A DNA stretch of 64,000 bases from Gemmatimonadota bacterium (GTDB taxonomy: Bacteria; Latescibacterota; UBA2968; UBA8231). Shown here one piece after another: positions 56,027 to 64,000 of this stretch. The notes beneath the pieces were generated by a model, which had not been told where the DNA came from, ran no database searches, and saw only the letters and a program-made list of their open reading frames with translations. The DNA lies in assembly GCA_009841115.1 (NCBI GenBank), contig VXML01000002.1, positions 1 to 64,000 on the forward strand, given 5' to 3'. The translations under genes were made by a program, and so were the position numbers. Numbering within the stretch: position 1 is the stretch's first letter; each line of letters starts with the position of its first letter.

Positions 56027-57463
56027 TCAGGCCAACGACGCAAATTCCCATTCCTCCAATTCCACCATCTCATCCACAGCCACCGGCACGCCCACGCCCA
56101 AACCCGCCACTTGCAGCGACCCCACCTCGATTTTCCCTTCCCTCACATCTAAGGCCACCAACCCGCTGTCCACCTCCCGATAGAGCTTCCCGTGCGTGGC
56201 CAAGCAGGCCGCTTGCTCATCTGCGGTCAAGTGATCCAACCCCCGCACGTAGTGGTGCCCGTTGCGCTCGACGTGCCCGATCCCCAGCGCCGCCACGTGC
56301 GCCAAATCTTGGTGCAGAGGCACCACCGGCAGGTTCATCAGGTCCTCGCCCGAGAGAAAACAACCCTCCCGTCGCCGCGCCAACGACAGATTCGCCAGTG
56401 CCTTGACTAGCCCTTTGCACGCCTTAGACGAAACGCCCTCGTATCCCAGCGCCAAAGCCTGACGGAAGGTGTCCTGCGCATCGTCCGACTCGTCGATGAG
56501 CAAGGGACGATGCGCTGCGGCGGCTCGAATACCCGATTCTAGTGCAGCATCCAAAGCCACGCTCCGCTCTAGGGGCTGCTCGACATAGAGGATGCGCTCG
56601 TACAAACGCGGCTGTGCGGCTGCAAGGGCCTCGATCAAGCCAATAAGCGAGTCCATTTCCCGATATTGCTCGTTGCCGTCGAGCGTGATCTTGTACTCGG
56701 CATCGCGCCCGTCCAACAACTCGGCAATCGCGGCCAACCGCGCTAAATCAGCTTCCAAATCGCCGTTCACCTTGACCTTGAAGTACGTCAGCCCTTGGCG
56801 CTCGACGCAATCGGCCAGCGACTGCGGCAACCCATCGTCCAACCGCTCCTCGGGCTCAATATCGCTTGGGACAATCGGATCGGCCAATCCCACCGTGTGC
56901 CGCACGTGCAACTGCGCCAGCGGCGCAGCCCCGATCACTTGGCTGGGTTCCACCCCTTGCAGTTCGGGGTGAATCGCCCCCAGATCCAAGCCGAGGAGAT
57001 TGGCCTTGAGCAACTCGAAGTAACTCGCACCCACGCCGCATCCCACCGCGTCGATCAGCGCGCGTTCCATCAGCGTACTGCCGTGGACAGCCGTCAACCG
57101 ATTCAGGCCGTGCGCGTCACCAGCAGATACCGTCTGCGCATAACCGTCCTGCCATATGGCAAAGAACGACGCGGGCGACCGCGCCGCATCCAAGTACGCC
57201 GCACGCGCCGCACGCGCCGCCCACAGCAAGTCGGCGACATTGTCTTCGTAGCTTTTGGCCGGATCCTTATCGAACCATTTAGGTGGGAGAATGTCGGCTG
57301 CAACCCCTTGTATCGGAGTGTCGTTTTTTAGCGCACCATGAGCCACCACGTGAAGGATTGGCACAGCGGTCAGCACGGCCGCGCCGTATTTGAAGGGCAT
57401 GCGGGTATGCACATTTCGCATGTAAAACCGCACGTCCTCAAGCCTTATCTCTACGACACTCAC
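56027..57463 (-). CDS. Enolase-superfamily protein (MLE-like KxK type), tandem copy B
   Basis: The start codon is GTG at 57461-57463, overlapping the TGA of copy A (GTGA). The 478-residue protein is longer than usual enolase-superfamily enzymes (about 350-400). Barrel motifs: YFKVKVNG (KxK), KITLDGNEQY with the first metal Asp, YVEQPL with Glu, LLIDESDD with the third ligand, and GVSSKACKG with the opposite catalytic Lys. This arrangement is that of the muconate-lactonizing/dipeptide-epimerase/N-acylamino-acid-racemase subgroup. A long C-terminal part has the shared phrase NGHHYVRGLDHL. The reaction cannot be assigned from motifs alone. It sits in the arginine operon. Confidence 0.7.
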   Translation of the reverse strand: MSVVEIRLEDVRFYMRNVHTRMPFKYGAAVLTAVPILHVVAHGALKNDTPIQGVAADILPPKWFDKDPAKSYEDNVADLLWAARAARAAYLDAARSPASFFAIWQDGYAQTVSAGDAHGLNRLTAVHGSTLMERALIDAVGCGVGASYFELLKANLLGLDLGAIHPELQGVEPSQVIGAAPLAQLHVRHTVGLADPIVPSDIEPEERLDDGLPQSLADCVERQGLTYFKVKVNGDLEADLARLAAIAELLDGRDAEYKITLDGNEQYREMDSLIGLIEALAAAQPRLYERILYVEQPLERSVALDAALESGIRAAAAHRPLLIDESDDAQDTFRQALALGYEGVSSKACKGLVKALANLSLARRREGCFLSGEDLMNLPVVPLHQDLAHVAALGIGHVERNGHHYVRGLDHLTADEQAACLATHGKLYREVDSGLVALDVREGKIEVGSLQVAGLGVGVPVAVDEMVELEEWEFASLA

Positions 57464-58887
57464 GAGAGTTGAGCCTCCGCCAGCGGCTGCATGGCCGCGA
57501 TATCGACCGCGCTATCAACCCCAAGGCCAGGCCGTTGCAGGGAACCGACCGAAATCTGGCCTTCGCGAATGTCGAGAAAACCACTCTGACCCTCGGCGCG
57601 ATACAGATCGCCGTGCCGCTCAAAGCACCACGCCCGCTCAACAGCCGACAAGTGATCCAGCCCCCGCACGTAGTGGTGCCCATTGCGCTCGACGTGATCG
57701 ATCCCCAACGCCGCCACGTGTACCAAATCTTGGTGCAGCGACACCACCGGCACCACGGTCAAATCCTCGGCCGAGACAAAACAGGGATGGCCCGCGGTCG
57801 TGCGCTGCCAAGCGAGTGCGCTGTTGGCCAGCGCCTTGACCACCCCTTTACAAGACTTGGACGAGACGCCGCTGTATCCCAAGTCCAATGCTCGGCGAAA
57901 GGAATCCAAGGATTCGTCCGACTCATCAATCAGCAGCGGGCGCTTTGCCGCCAAAACCTCGAGGTCTTTCTTTAGCGCGGGATCGAGAGAAAGGGCGCGA
58001 TCCATGGGCTGCTCGACGTAAAGGATGCGATGGTAAAACGCCCCCAATTCCTTTTCAATCCGCTCCAACAAGGCCAGCAAATCGGCCGCGTCACCGTACT
58101 GTTCATTGCCGTCAAGCGTGATGTGGTACTCCGCACCGCTCTCGTCCAAGAGCGCGGAAATCTCCGCCAAGCGTTCGAAATCATCCGTGGGGTCGCCACC
58201 GATCTTGATCTTGAAATAGCGCAAGCCCTGACTCTGAATACATTCCTCCAAGGACTGCGGCAACCCGTCGTTCAACCGCTCTTCGGGCGCAATTGCAGCC
58301 GTGCGGATGGGATCGACCAAACCGACCGTATGGCGAATGTACAGCGAGCGCACTGGTACCGCCGGCAGCACCGCCGCAAGCTCCAACCCCTCTAGCTCCG
58401 CGTGAATCCTCCCCAGCGCCAACCCGAGAACATTGTCCTGCAACAACGCAAAATAGGGCTGCCCCAGCGCGATCCCCAAACCGTCGATGAGCGCCCGCTC
58501 CATCAGGGCCGCGCCGTTGGACGCCAGCAGGTCGTTGACGCCTCGCGCCCGACCCCACGCTCGACCCGCCTCGTAGCCTGCCTCCCATATTGCGAATGGA
58601 GTCGCGCCGCCTTGACTCGACTCTCGATAAGCGGTGGCAGCCGCCCGCGCTCCATCCACTAAGTCTCGGATGCCCTCGGCCATCGTCTTATTTGGATCCT
58701 TATCGAACCACCTAGGCGACAGCATATCCGCAGTCCAGCCCCGCGCCCGACGGCCATTGCTCAGTTCTAGATCCATGGCCACGTGCAGCGCAGTCAGGCT
58801 ATCAGCAACTACATTGCCGAACTTAAACGGCATCCGCATTCGCATCTCGCGCACGTAAAATTCGATGTCTTTAATCGTCACTAACAT
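57460..58887 (-). CDS. Enolase-superfamily protein (MLE-like KxK type), tandem copy A
   Basis: The 475-residue protein has YFKIKIGG (Lys226, Lys228), HITLDGNEQY (Asp259), YVEQPM (Glu292), LLIDESDE (Asp321/Glu322) and GVSSKSCKG (Lys344), the complete two-lysine catalytic set of the MLE-type subgroup that racemises or epimerises alpha-amino-acid derivatives. The N-terminal capping domain (1-200) is larger than normal. It begins four bases after the argH stop, so it is translated from the same mRNA as argRBDH, and overlaps copy B by four bases. Copies A and B are clearly similar throughout, indicating tandem duplication. Confidence 0.7.
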   Translation of the reverse strand: MLVTIKDIEFYVREMRMRMPFKFGNVVADSLTALHVAMDLELSNGRRARGWTADMLSPRWFDKDPNKTMAEGIRDLVDGARAAATAYRESSQGGATPFAIWEAGYEAGRAWGRARGVNDLLASNGAALMERALIDGLGIALGQPYFALLQDNVLGLALGRIHAELEGLELAAVLPAVPVRSLYIRHTVGLVDPIRTAAIAPEERLNDGLPQSLEECIQSQGLRYFKIKIGGDPTDDFERLAEISALLDESGAEYHITLDGNEQYGDAADLLALLERIEKELGAFYHRILYVEQPMDRALSLDPALKKDLEVLAAKRPLLIDESDESLDSFRRALDLGYSGVSSKSCKGVVKALANSALAWQRTTAGHPCFVSAEDLTVVPVVSLHQDLVHVAALGIDHVERNGHHYVRGLDHLSAVERAWCFERHGDLYRAEGQSGFLDIREGQISVGSLQRPGLGVDSAVDIAAMQPLAEAQLS

Positions 58888-58891
58888 TCTG

Positions 58892-60277
58892 TCAACTCCC
58901 GGCCCATACCTGCCGTGCTTTCTCCATCTGTTCGGCCACGGCCTGCGGACCGGTGCCTCCCTCTATATTACGGCGCGCCAAGCTGTGGCGCACGTCGAGC
59001 AGGCCGAGCGCGTCCTCGCCGAAATCCGCGCTGTGTGAACGCAGATCTTCCAAGCTAAGTTCGGTGAGGGCGCGGCCTTGCTCTAGCGAGTCCCGCACCA
59101 AGCGGCCAACGACGCGATGGGCCTCGCGGAAAGGCACGCCTTGGCCCACCAAATAATCGGCCAAATCCGTTGCCAAGGCCGTGGAATCCACCGCGGACTC
59201 CATCCGCTCGGCACGCACTTCCATGCTCTCCCAAACACCGGCGAAAACCTCTAGGCAAATAGCCGCCGTTTCCAACGCGTCAAAGAGCGGCTCCTTGTCT
59301 TCCTGCAGATCCTTGGCATACGTCAACGGCACGGCTTTCATCGTCGTCAGCAATGCCACCAAGCTGCCGTACACCCGGCCAGTCTTGCCGCGCACCAACT
59401 CCAGCGCATCTGGGTTTTTCTTTTGCGGCATCATACTAGATCCGGTCGCGAAGTGATCGTCGAGCTCGACAAAGCCAAACTCTGCCGACGACCAGAGGAT
59501 CAAATCCTCGCAGAAGCGGCTCAAGTGCATCATTAGAATCGCCAGTGCGGATAGGGTTTCGAGCAGAAAATCGCGGTCGCTGACCGCGTCGAGGCTGTTG
59601 GGGGTCACCTGTGAGAACCCGAGTTCGCGGGCGAGGAAGGCCCGGTCGAGCGGAAACGCGCTCCCGGCCAACGCCCCAGAACCCAATGGCAGAAAATCGG
59701 CTCGCTGCCAAGCGTCCCCTAACCGTCCACGGTCGCGCTCCAACATCCAGAACAGCGACAGCGCATAGTGGGGGAAAAGAATCGGTTGTGCCTGTTGTAA
59801 GTGCGTGTAGCCGGGCAGCACCACGCTGCTGTGCCGCTCACCCGACGCCAGCAGCACGCCTTGCAGGTGACGGATATGCACCTGAAGCGACGCAATCGCG
59901 TCCCGCAGGTAGAGCCGTTCGTCTAAGTTGACTTGGTCGTTGCGGCTGCGCCCGGTGTGCAGCTTGCCTCCGACCGGCCCGATCAGCTCGGTCAACCGCT
60001 GCTCCACCGCCATGTGGATGTCTTCAAGCGCGTCGGGGAGCGCGCAATCCGGGGCTGAAAATTCTTCCTGCACCTGCTTTAGCCCCGCTTCGACCTGCTC
60101 CAGTTCCCCAGCACTGAGAACGCCGGCCCGCTGCAGGGCGCGGGCGTAGGCCACGCTGCCCGCAATATCGGCCTCCAATAGCTTGCGATCGAAGCCAATA
60201 GAGGCGTTGAAGCGCTCCATCAGCTCGGCTGGCGCAGACTGAAACCGCCCGCCCCAAGGCGTTTGTACCGCGGCCAT
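58892..60277 (-). CDS. argH: Argininosuccinate lyase
   Basis: The 461-residue protein is of standard length, with TGRSRNDQVNLDERLYLRD (about 107-125) and the fumarase/ASL signature GSSMMPQKKNPDALELVRGK (about 278-297). It converts argininosuccinate to arginine and fumarate. The ATG overlaps the argD stop (TGATG). argC, argJ/argE, argF and argG are not in the window. Confidence 0.94.
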   Translation of the reverse strand: MAAVQTPWGGRFQSAPAELMERFNASIGFDRKLLEADIAGSVAYARALQRAGVLSAGELEQVEAGLKQVQEEFSAPDCALPDALEDIHMAVEQRLTELIGPVGGKLHTGRSRNDQVNLDERLYLRDAIASLQVHIRHLQGVLLASGERHSSVVLPGYTHLQQAQPILFPHYALSLFWMLERDRGRLGDAWQRADFLPLGSGALAGSAFPLDRAFLARELGFSQVTPNSLDAVSDRDFLLETLSALAILMMHLSRFCEDLILWSSAEFGFVELDDHFATGSSMMPQKKNPDALELVRGKTGRVYGSLVALLTTMKAVPLTYAKDLQEDKEPLFDALETAAICLEVFAGVWESMEVRAERMESAVDSTALATDLADYLVGQGVPFREAHRVVGRLVRDSLEQGRALTELSLEDLRSHSADFGEDALGLLDVRHSLARRNIEGGTGPQAVAEQMEKARQVWAGS

Positions 60278-61473
60278 CAGACGCCTTGGCGCAAAATCTC
60301 GTCGAATACATCTACTGCTTCGTCGATGCGATCCCGCTCGACGACCAGCGGCGGCAGGAAGCGCACCACATCGGCTCCGGCCGTGGCAACCAAGATGTCG
60401 CGCTGGCGGAAGGCAGCCAGATAGTCGGCGGCTGGCTGGCTGGTGACCGCGCCGACGATCAGCCCTTTGCCACGAACTTCGGTGATATGCTCAGGCCAGC
60501 GCTGTTGCAGCTTTTGCAAGCGGTCGATCAGGTGTTCGCCTTTTTCGCGCACTCCGTCAATAAAACCCGGCTCCAGCAACTTGTCTAAGACCGCGGTCGC
60601 CGCAGCGCAGGCCACGGGATTGGCACCAAATGTCGCGGCGTGGTCGCCGGCCTCAATGGCGTCGGCCACCTTCTGCCGCAAGAGCGCGACGCCAATCGGC
60701 AAGCCACCGCCGAGTGCCTTGGCCAAGGTCATAATATCCGGCTCAACCTCGTATTGTTGATAGGCCCACAGCGAGCCTAAGCGACCGCATCCCACTTGGA
60801 TCTCATCGAACACCAGCAGCATATCCCGCTTGTCGCACAGGCGTCTTAGCCCGGTGAGAAATTCCGCCGTCGCGGCGTGAATCCCCCCCTCGGCCTGCAA
60901 CGGCTCGACCAAAATCGCGCAGGTCTGATCCGAAACCAGCGCCTCCACCGAGGCCAAATCGTTGAAGCGGGCGAAGTCAATGCCCGGCAGCAGCGGCTCA
61001 AATCCCTTGTGATACTTGGGCTGGCCGGTCGTCGAGATGGATCCATACGTCCGCCCGTGAAAGGAATTTTCAAAGGCGATGAGGCGGTTTTTGGGCGAGT
61101 CGTGGGTGGTGTTGCCCCACTTGCGGCAAAACTTGAGCGACGCCTCCCACGCCTCGGTGCCACTGTTGCAGAAGAACACCCGATCGGCAAACGAGTGCTC
61201 GACTAGCCGCTGCGCTACTTGTACCGAAGGGATTGTATGGTAGAGGTTCGACACGTGCATCAACTTGGCAGCCTGCGCCTCAATGGCCTTGAGCACCTCG
61301 TAGTCGCCGTAGCCCAACGCATTGACCGCTAAGCCACTGACAAAATCGAGGTAGCGATTGCCGTCCGTATCGAAGAGATAGACCCCATTGCCTCGCTCTA
61401 GCACGAACTCGGGCCGACCGTAAGTCTGCAAAATGTATTGCGCCTCGCCCTTGATAATATCTTCGGTTTTCAT
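60277..61473 (-). CDS. argD: Acetylornithine aminotransferase (class III PLP enzyme)
   Basis: The 398-residue protein has FCNSGTEAWEASLKFCRK (about 100-117), FHGRTYGSISTTGQPKY (about 138-154), LVFDEIQVGCGRLGSLWAYQ (about 219-238) and the PLP Lys in TLAKALGGGLPIG (about 248-260). It makes N-acetylornithine from the semialdehyde and may also serve in lysine synthesis. It lies between argB (15-base gap) and argH (one-base overlap). Confidence 0.9.
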   Translation of the reverse strand: MKTEDIIKGEAQYILQTYGRPEFVLERGNGVYLFDTDGNRYLDFVSGLAVNALGYGDYEVLKAIEAQAAKLMHVSNLYHTIPSVQVAQRLVEHSFADRVFFCNSGTEAWEASLKFCRKWGNTTHDSPKNRLIAFENSFHGRTYGSISTTGQPKYHKGFEPLLPGIDFARFNDLASVEALVSDQTCAILVEPLQAEGGIHAATAEFLTGLRRLCDKRDMLLVFDEIQVGCGRLGSLWAYQQYEVEPDIMTLAKALGGGLPIGVALLRQKVADAIEAGDHAATFGANPVACAAATAVLDKLLEPGFIDGVREKGEHLIDRLQKLQQRWPEHITEVRGKGLIVGAVTSQPAADYLAAFRQRDILVATAGADVVRFLPPLVVERDRIDEAVDVFDEILRQGV

Positions 61474-61488
61474 GATTTCTCCGTCGTC

Positions 61489-62376
61489 CTACTGGACAAT
61501 TTGGGTGCCAATGCCCTGTCGGGTGTAAAACTCGAGCAACATCGCATGCGGCACGCGCCCGTCAATAACGTGGGTTTTGCGCACGCCAGCTTTGACGGAC
61601 TTGATACAGGCTTCGACTTTGGGAATCATCCCACCGCTGATCACGCCTTGGTCAATTAGCTTGCCCACCTCAGAGACGCGCACAGTTGACAGCAGAGACG
61701 CATCGTCTGCGAGATCGCGCATAATGCCCTGCACATCCGTCAAAAAGACCAACTTTTCAGCGTGCAGGGCCGCGGCGATTTCCCCGGCTGCCGTATCTGC
61801 ATTGACGTTGAAGCTCTCGCCTTCCGGGCCGCGGCCAATCGGCGCAACCACCGGGATCATGCCCTTGGCTATCAAGTCCAACAAAGGCGCGGTATCCACG
61901 TGCTGGACATCGCCGACATAGCCGATGTCCAAGGGAGCGCCATCGGTTTGGGCCCAATGCTTGCGCACCCGCATGATCCCAGCATCCTTGGCCGAGACGC
62001 CCACGGCCCGTCCGTCTAGCGCACCAATCTCGCGGACGATCCGTGCGTTGACCTCGCCAAAGAGCACATCTTCGACCACCTCCATCGTGGCTGCGTCTGT
62101 CACCCGCAACCCAGCTACGCGCTGGCTTTCAATGCCCAACTCTTGCAGGCGGCGGGTGATGGCCGGACCGCCGCCGTGGACCACGACCGGACAAATGCCG
62201 ACCGCCTGCATGAAGACGATGTCCTTATATACGGTGTCCCCGCTGCCCATAGTGCTGCCGCCGTATTTGACGACCATCACTTTGCCGCGAAATTCCTGTA
62301 GGTATGGCAGGGCCTCAATCAGGGTCTCGGCTTTGCTGATCTGGACCTGCAAGTCCTGCAAAACCTCGGCGTTCAT
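61489..62376 (-). CDS. argB: Acetylglutamate kinase
   Basis: ATG at 62376, overlapping the argR stop (TGATG) and with GGAGG upstream, gives 295 residues; a start at 62394 would lie before that ribosome site. Motifs: VVKYGGSTM (a variant of KYGGNAM, about 33-41), VHGGGPAITRRLQELGIESQ (about 68-87), NVNADTAAGEIA (about 192-203). It phosphorylates N-acetylglutamate, the usual feedback-controlled step. It lacks a clearly visible long N-terminal arginine-sensing helix beyond the first 25 residues. Confidence 0.92.
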   Translation of the reverse strand: MNAEVLQDLQVQISKAETLIEALPYLQEFRGKVMVVKYGGSTMGSGDTVYKDIVFMQAVGICPVVVHGGGPAITRRLQELGIESQRVAGLRVTDAATMEVVEDVLFGEVNARIVREIGALDGRAVGVSAKDAGIMRVRKHWAQTDGAPLDIGYVGDVQHVDTAPLLDLIAKGMIPVVAPIGRGPEGESFNVNADTAAGEIAAALHAEKLVFLTDVQGIMRDLADDASLLSTVRVSEVGKLIDQGVISGGMIPKVEACIKSVKAGVRKTHVIDGRVPHAMLLEFYTRQGIGTQIVQ

Positions 62377-62843
62377 CAATCCTCCTCGCCACACACTGCG
62401 TCGATCTTATCGACTAACTTCTCCGCATCTTGCTCGGAACGAGTGACGATAAAGATCGTGTTTTCGCCGGCCAGCGTGCCCGCGACCTCGGCCCAACTCA
62501 TGCGATCAATGGCCTCGCAGACACTTTGGGCGTGCCCCGACGCGGTCCGCACCAGCACCATGTTGATTACCTGTTCGGCTTGGACTAGGAAGTCCTGCAA
62601 CTCTCGCTCTAGAATGTGCAGGTCGCGCAACGTGGCTCCAGCTTCGGGCAGAGTATAGCGAAATCCCCCATCGGCCTGCGGCACTCGCACCACGCCTATT
62701 TCGCGCAAGTCTTTCGACAAGGTTGACTGGCTGACCTCGATGCCTTGTTGTTCGAGGACTTCGGCCAATTTTTCGTGCGTATCAATGGGACTTTTGTAGA
62801 GCAGTTCCCGTATGCGGGTCTGCCGCATCTGTTTATTTCTCAT
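62376..62843 (-). CDS. argR: Arginine repressor
   Basis: The 155-residue protein has a winged-HTH N-terminus (about 8-70: IDTHEKLAEVLEQQGIEVSQ, then STLSKDLREIGVVRV) and a C-terminal arginine-binding/hexamer domain with SGHAQSVCEAIDR and GTLAGENTIFIV. It represses arginine synthesis genes when arginine is bound. As first gene of argRBDH with an ARG box over its own promoter, it is probably autoregulated. Confidence 0.93.
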   Translation of the reverse strand: MRNKQMRQTRIRELLYKSPIDTHEKLAEVLEQQGIEVSQSTLSKDLREIGVVRVPQADGGFRYTLPEAGATLRDLHILERELQDFLVQAEQVINMVLVRTASGHAQSVCEAIDRMSWAEVAGTLAGENTIFIVTRSEQDAEKLVDKIDAVCGEED

Positions 62844-62859
62844 AATTTTTATTATTTAA

Positions 62860-62877
62860 TTGAAATAAAAATTTCAA
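62860..62877 (-). promoter_or_regulatory. ARG box (ArgR operator)
   Basis: The 18-bp site has perfect arms TTGAAAT (62860-62866) and ATTTCAA (62871-62877) around four A/T bases, close to the ArgR consensus WNTGAATWWWWATTCANW. It overlaps the -10 box of the argR promoter by two bases. A second, looser A/T inverted repeat (62844-62853 with 62864-62873) lies next to it and may be a weaker half of a double site. Confidence 0.75.
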
Positions 62878-62904
62878 AGTAGAGTACTGCCGAGACCGTG
62901 TCAA
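62876..62904 (-). promoter_or_regulatory. Promoter of the argRBDH operon
   Basis: On the minus strand TTGACA (62904-62899), a 17-base spacer and TACTTT (62881-62876) form a promoter with a perfect -35 box. The -10 box is partly covered by the ARG box, which predicts repression by blocking polymerase. Confidence 0.65.
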
Positions 62905-62926
62905 GCAAAACGCCGCCGCGCTACGC

Positions 62927-63703
62927 TCAGCCCGAGGCCATCTGTTCTTGTAGGCGCAGTTTGAGTTGCCGGCGGTCCAACCCCCGCCAAAAAACCCCAC
63001 CAACTGCCAGCGAAATAGTGCTGTTTTCCTCGGAGACGACGATAACTACCGCGTCTGATTCCTGCGATAGCCCCAAGGCGGCCCGATGGCGGGTTCCCAG
63101 CCGCTGGTCTTCGACCTCTTCAGCCAGCGGCAAGGTGCAGCGGGCCGCCACCAAGCGCTCGCCTTGGATGACGACGGCTCGGTCGTGCAGCGGAGCGCGC
63201 GGGCTGAAGATCGTGGTTAGCAAATCGTCCGACACCTCGGAATTCAGGGGCACTCCAGTCTCAATGACTGGTCTGATCTGGACTTGGCGCACCAGCACTA
63301 TCAGCGCCCCGTACCCCAAGTCGGCCAAGCGCCCGACTCCGCTGACGACCTCGTCGATGACCCGTGACGTCTCGGCTTTGTAAAACCAACGGAACGCCGG
63401 GGTCTGACCCAAGACTTGCAGGAGCCGCCGCAGTTCGGGCTGAAAGAGGATGACCAGTAGGATCAGCAGAATGGAGCGCGCCTGCTCTAAAAGCCAAGAC
63501 AGAGCGTTCATCTTGAGCCAAGGCGCGGCCAAGGCCACGATCACCATGAGCAGCAGCCCGGCGACCATGTGCGCGGCTCGGGTTTCTTTGATCAGGGAGA
63601 GCAAGCGAAAAAAGATAAAGCCCACCAGTAGGATATCCACCACAGAGGTCAGCGAGATCGGCAGAAAGCCAAACAGGTGGAACAGGACCGGGTCTTTCAG
63701 CAC
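62927..63703 (-). CDS. cdaA: Diadenylate cyclase, CdaA type
   Basis: The 258-residue protein has three N-terminal membrane helices (about 15-35, 45-60, 75-88) and a DisA-N domain. The GTRHRAAL motif (203-210) and VSEEN are standard, but the usual DGA motif reads DRA (Asp174-Arg175-Ala176) in PLHDRAVVI; the codon is CGA, one base from GGA. CdaA makes c-di-AMP from two ATP at the membrane. It overlaps the folP end by seven bases; a folP-cdaA pair is frequent in the FCB group. Activity is uncertain because of the substitution. Confidence 0.85.
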   Translation of the reverse strand: MLKDPVLFHLFGFLPISLTSVVDILLVGFIFFRLLSLIKETRAAHMVAGLLLMVIVALAAPWLKMNALSWLLEQARSILLILLVILFQPELRRLLQVLGQTPAFRWFYKAETSRVIDEVVSGVGRLADLGYGALIVLVRQVQIRPVIETGVPLNSEVSDDLLTTIFSPRAPLHDRAVVIQGERLVAARCTLPLAEEVEDQRLGTRHRAALGLSQESDAVVIVVSEENSTISLAVGGVFWRGLDRRQLKLRLQEQMASG

Positions 63704-64000
63704 GGCATCTGGCTCCGCACGGCCTCGACTAAGCGGACGGCCCGCAGCGTCGCGGCCACGTCGTGGACTCGCAGCACGTGGACGCCCGCCCTAGCCGCTA
63801 GAACTGCCGCCGCCAAGCTGCCCTCCAAGCTCTCGGCGGCCGAGAGCCCGAGTGTCTTCCAGATAAAGGATTTGCGCGAAGCACCCACTACCAATGGGCA
63901 CTCTAAGCCCAAGAAGCGCTCTAACATCCCCAACAAGGCGAGGTTGCCCTCCGGCGACTTGCCAAACCCCAAACCCGGATCCACGGCCACGCACTCGACG
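63697..64000 (-). CDS. folP: Dihydropteroate synthase (C-terminal part; runs off the window)
   Basis: The frame is open from the window edge to the stop at 63697 and reads VECVAVDPGLGFGKSPEGNL, then VVGASRKSFI and RVHDVAATL. These are the diagnostic second half of DHPS (DPGxGFGK, GxSRKxFI, RVHDV). The start and the first pterin-binding motifs lie upstream of the window. It condenses pterin pyrophosphate with p-aminobenzoate in folate synthesis. Confidence 0.9.
   Translation of the reverse strand, partial: VECVAVDPGLGFGKSPEGNLALLGMLERFLGLECPLVVGASRKSFIWKTLGLSAAESLEGSLAAAVLAARAGVHVLRVHDVAATLRAVRLVEAVRSQMPC

Overview
The window is 64 kb of bacterial chromosome with a high G+C content and dense coding on both strands. 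Signal peptides, lipoboxes, large outer-membrane barrels, a TonB-dependent receptor, a SurA-like chaperone and a heptose-kinase-like gene point to a Gram-negative (diderm) cell. FlgD/CHU_C-like C-terminal domains with a TPNGD motif, CRTAC1/ASPIC-UnbV proteins, many TPR lipoproteins and a folP-cdaA gene pair fit a member of the FCB superphylum or a neighbouring uncultivated lineage such as Latescibacterota. That placement is inference; no rRNA gene is present to test it. I see no tRNA, rRNA, CRISPR array, insertion sequence, integrase or phage gene.

Layout. (1) 1-7003, plus strand: the C-terminus of a surface protein, then a GT39-TPR fusion, a relic of an ASPIC-UnbV gene, two TPR lipoproteins and a CRTAC1-like lipoprotein. 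(2) 6978-23219, minus strand: an envelope and surface block holding an SGNH hydrolase with an embedded helical insert, a double-parvulin lipoprotein, a 916-residue predicted barrel, two large discoidin-like/FlgD-like surface proteins, a CBM9-like secreted protein behind a highly structured 5' leader, an internally duplicated secreted protein and lipoproteins. (3) 23327-30545, minus: a tight operon galU, larA-like, FlgT/CsgG-like, a small secreted protein, plsC-like, a TolB-like beta-propeller lipoprotein and a GT39. (4) 30669-38706: heptose-kinase-like, acyl-CoA synthetase (minus), a TSP3-type outer-membrane protein, an enolase-superfamily enzyme and two tandem M19 dipeptidases. (5) 38869-41298: ilvBN with a good promoter, a terminator and an unusual heptamer repeat. 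(6) 41299-48363: TonB receptor (minus), Gfo/Idh/MocA oxidoreductase, pyruvate phosphate dikinase. (7) 48373-52773: parA, parB, a FGE-like lipoprotein, larB and mobA, close-packed. (8) 52735-55713: heme O synthase (minus) and NAD+ DNA ligase. (9) 55710-62843, minus: argR-argB-argD-argH followed without a gap by two tandem enolase-superfamily genes and a small membrane protein, behind a promoter overlapped by a clear ARG box. (10) 62927-64000, minus: diadenylate cyclase cdaA and the end of folP.

How it fits together. Housekeeping genes (branched-chain amino acid and arginine synthesis, folate, c-di-AMP, chromosome partition, ligation, heme O) are mixed with a large amount of envelope and surface machinery. 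The points I rate highest are the barrel plus FlgD-domain surface-protein cluster, the leader RNA at 21273-21473 with a three-way junction and a possible Shine-Dalgarno-masking hairpin, the enolase pair inside the arginine operon, and a Gly-to-Arg change in the DGA catalytic motif of the diadenylate cyclase.
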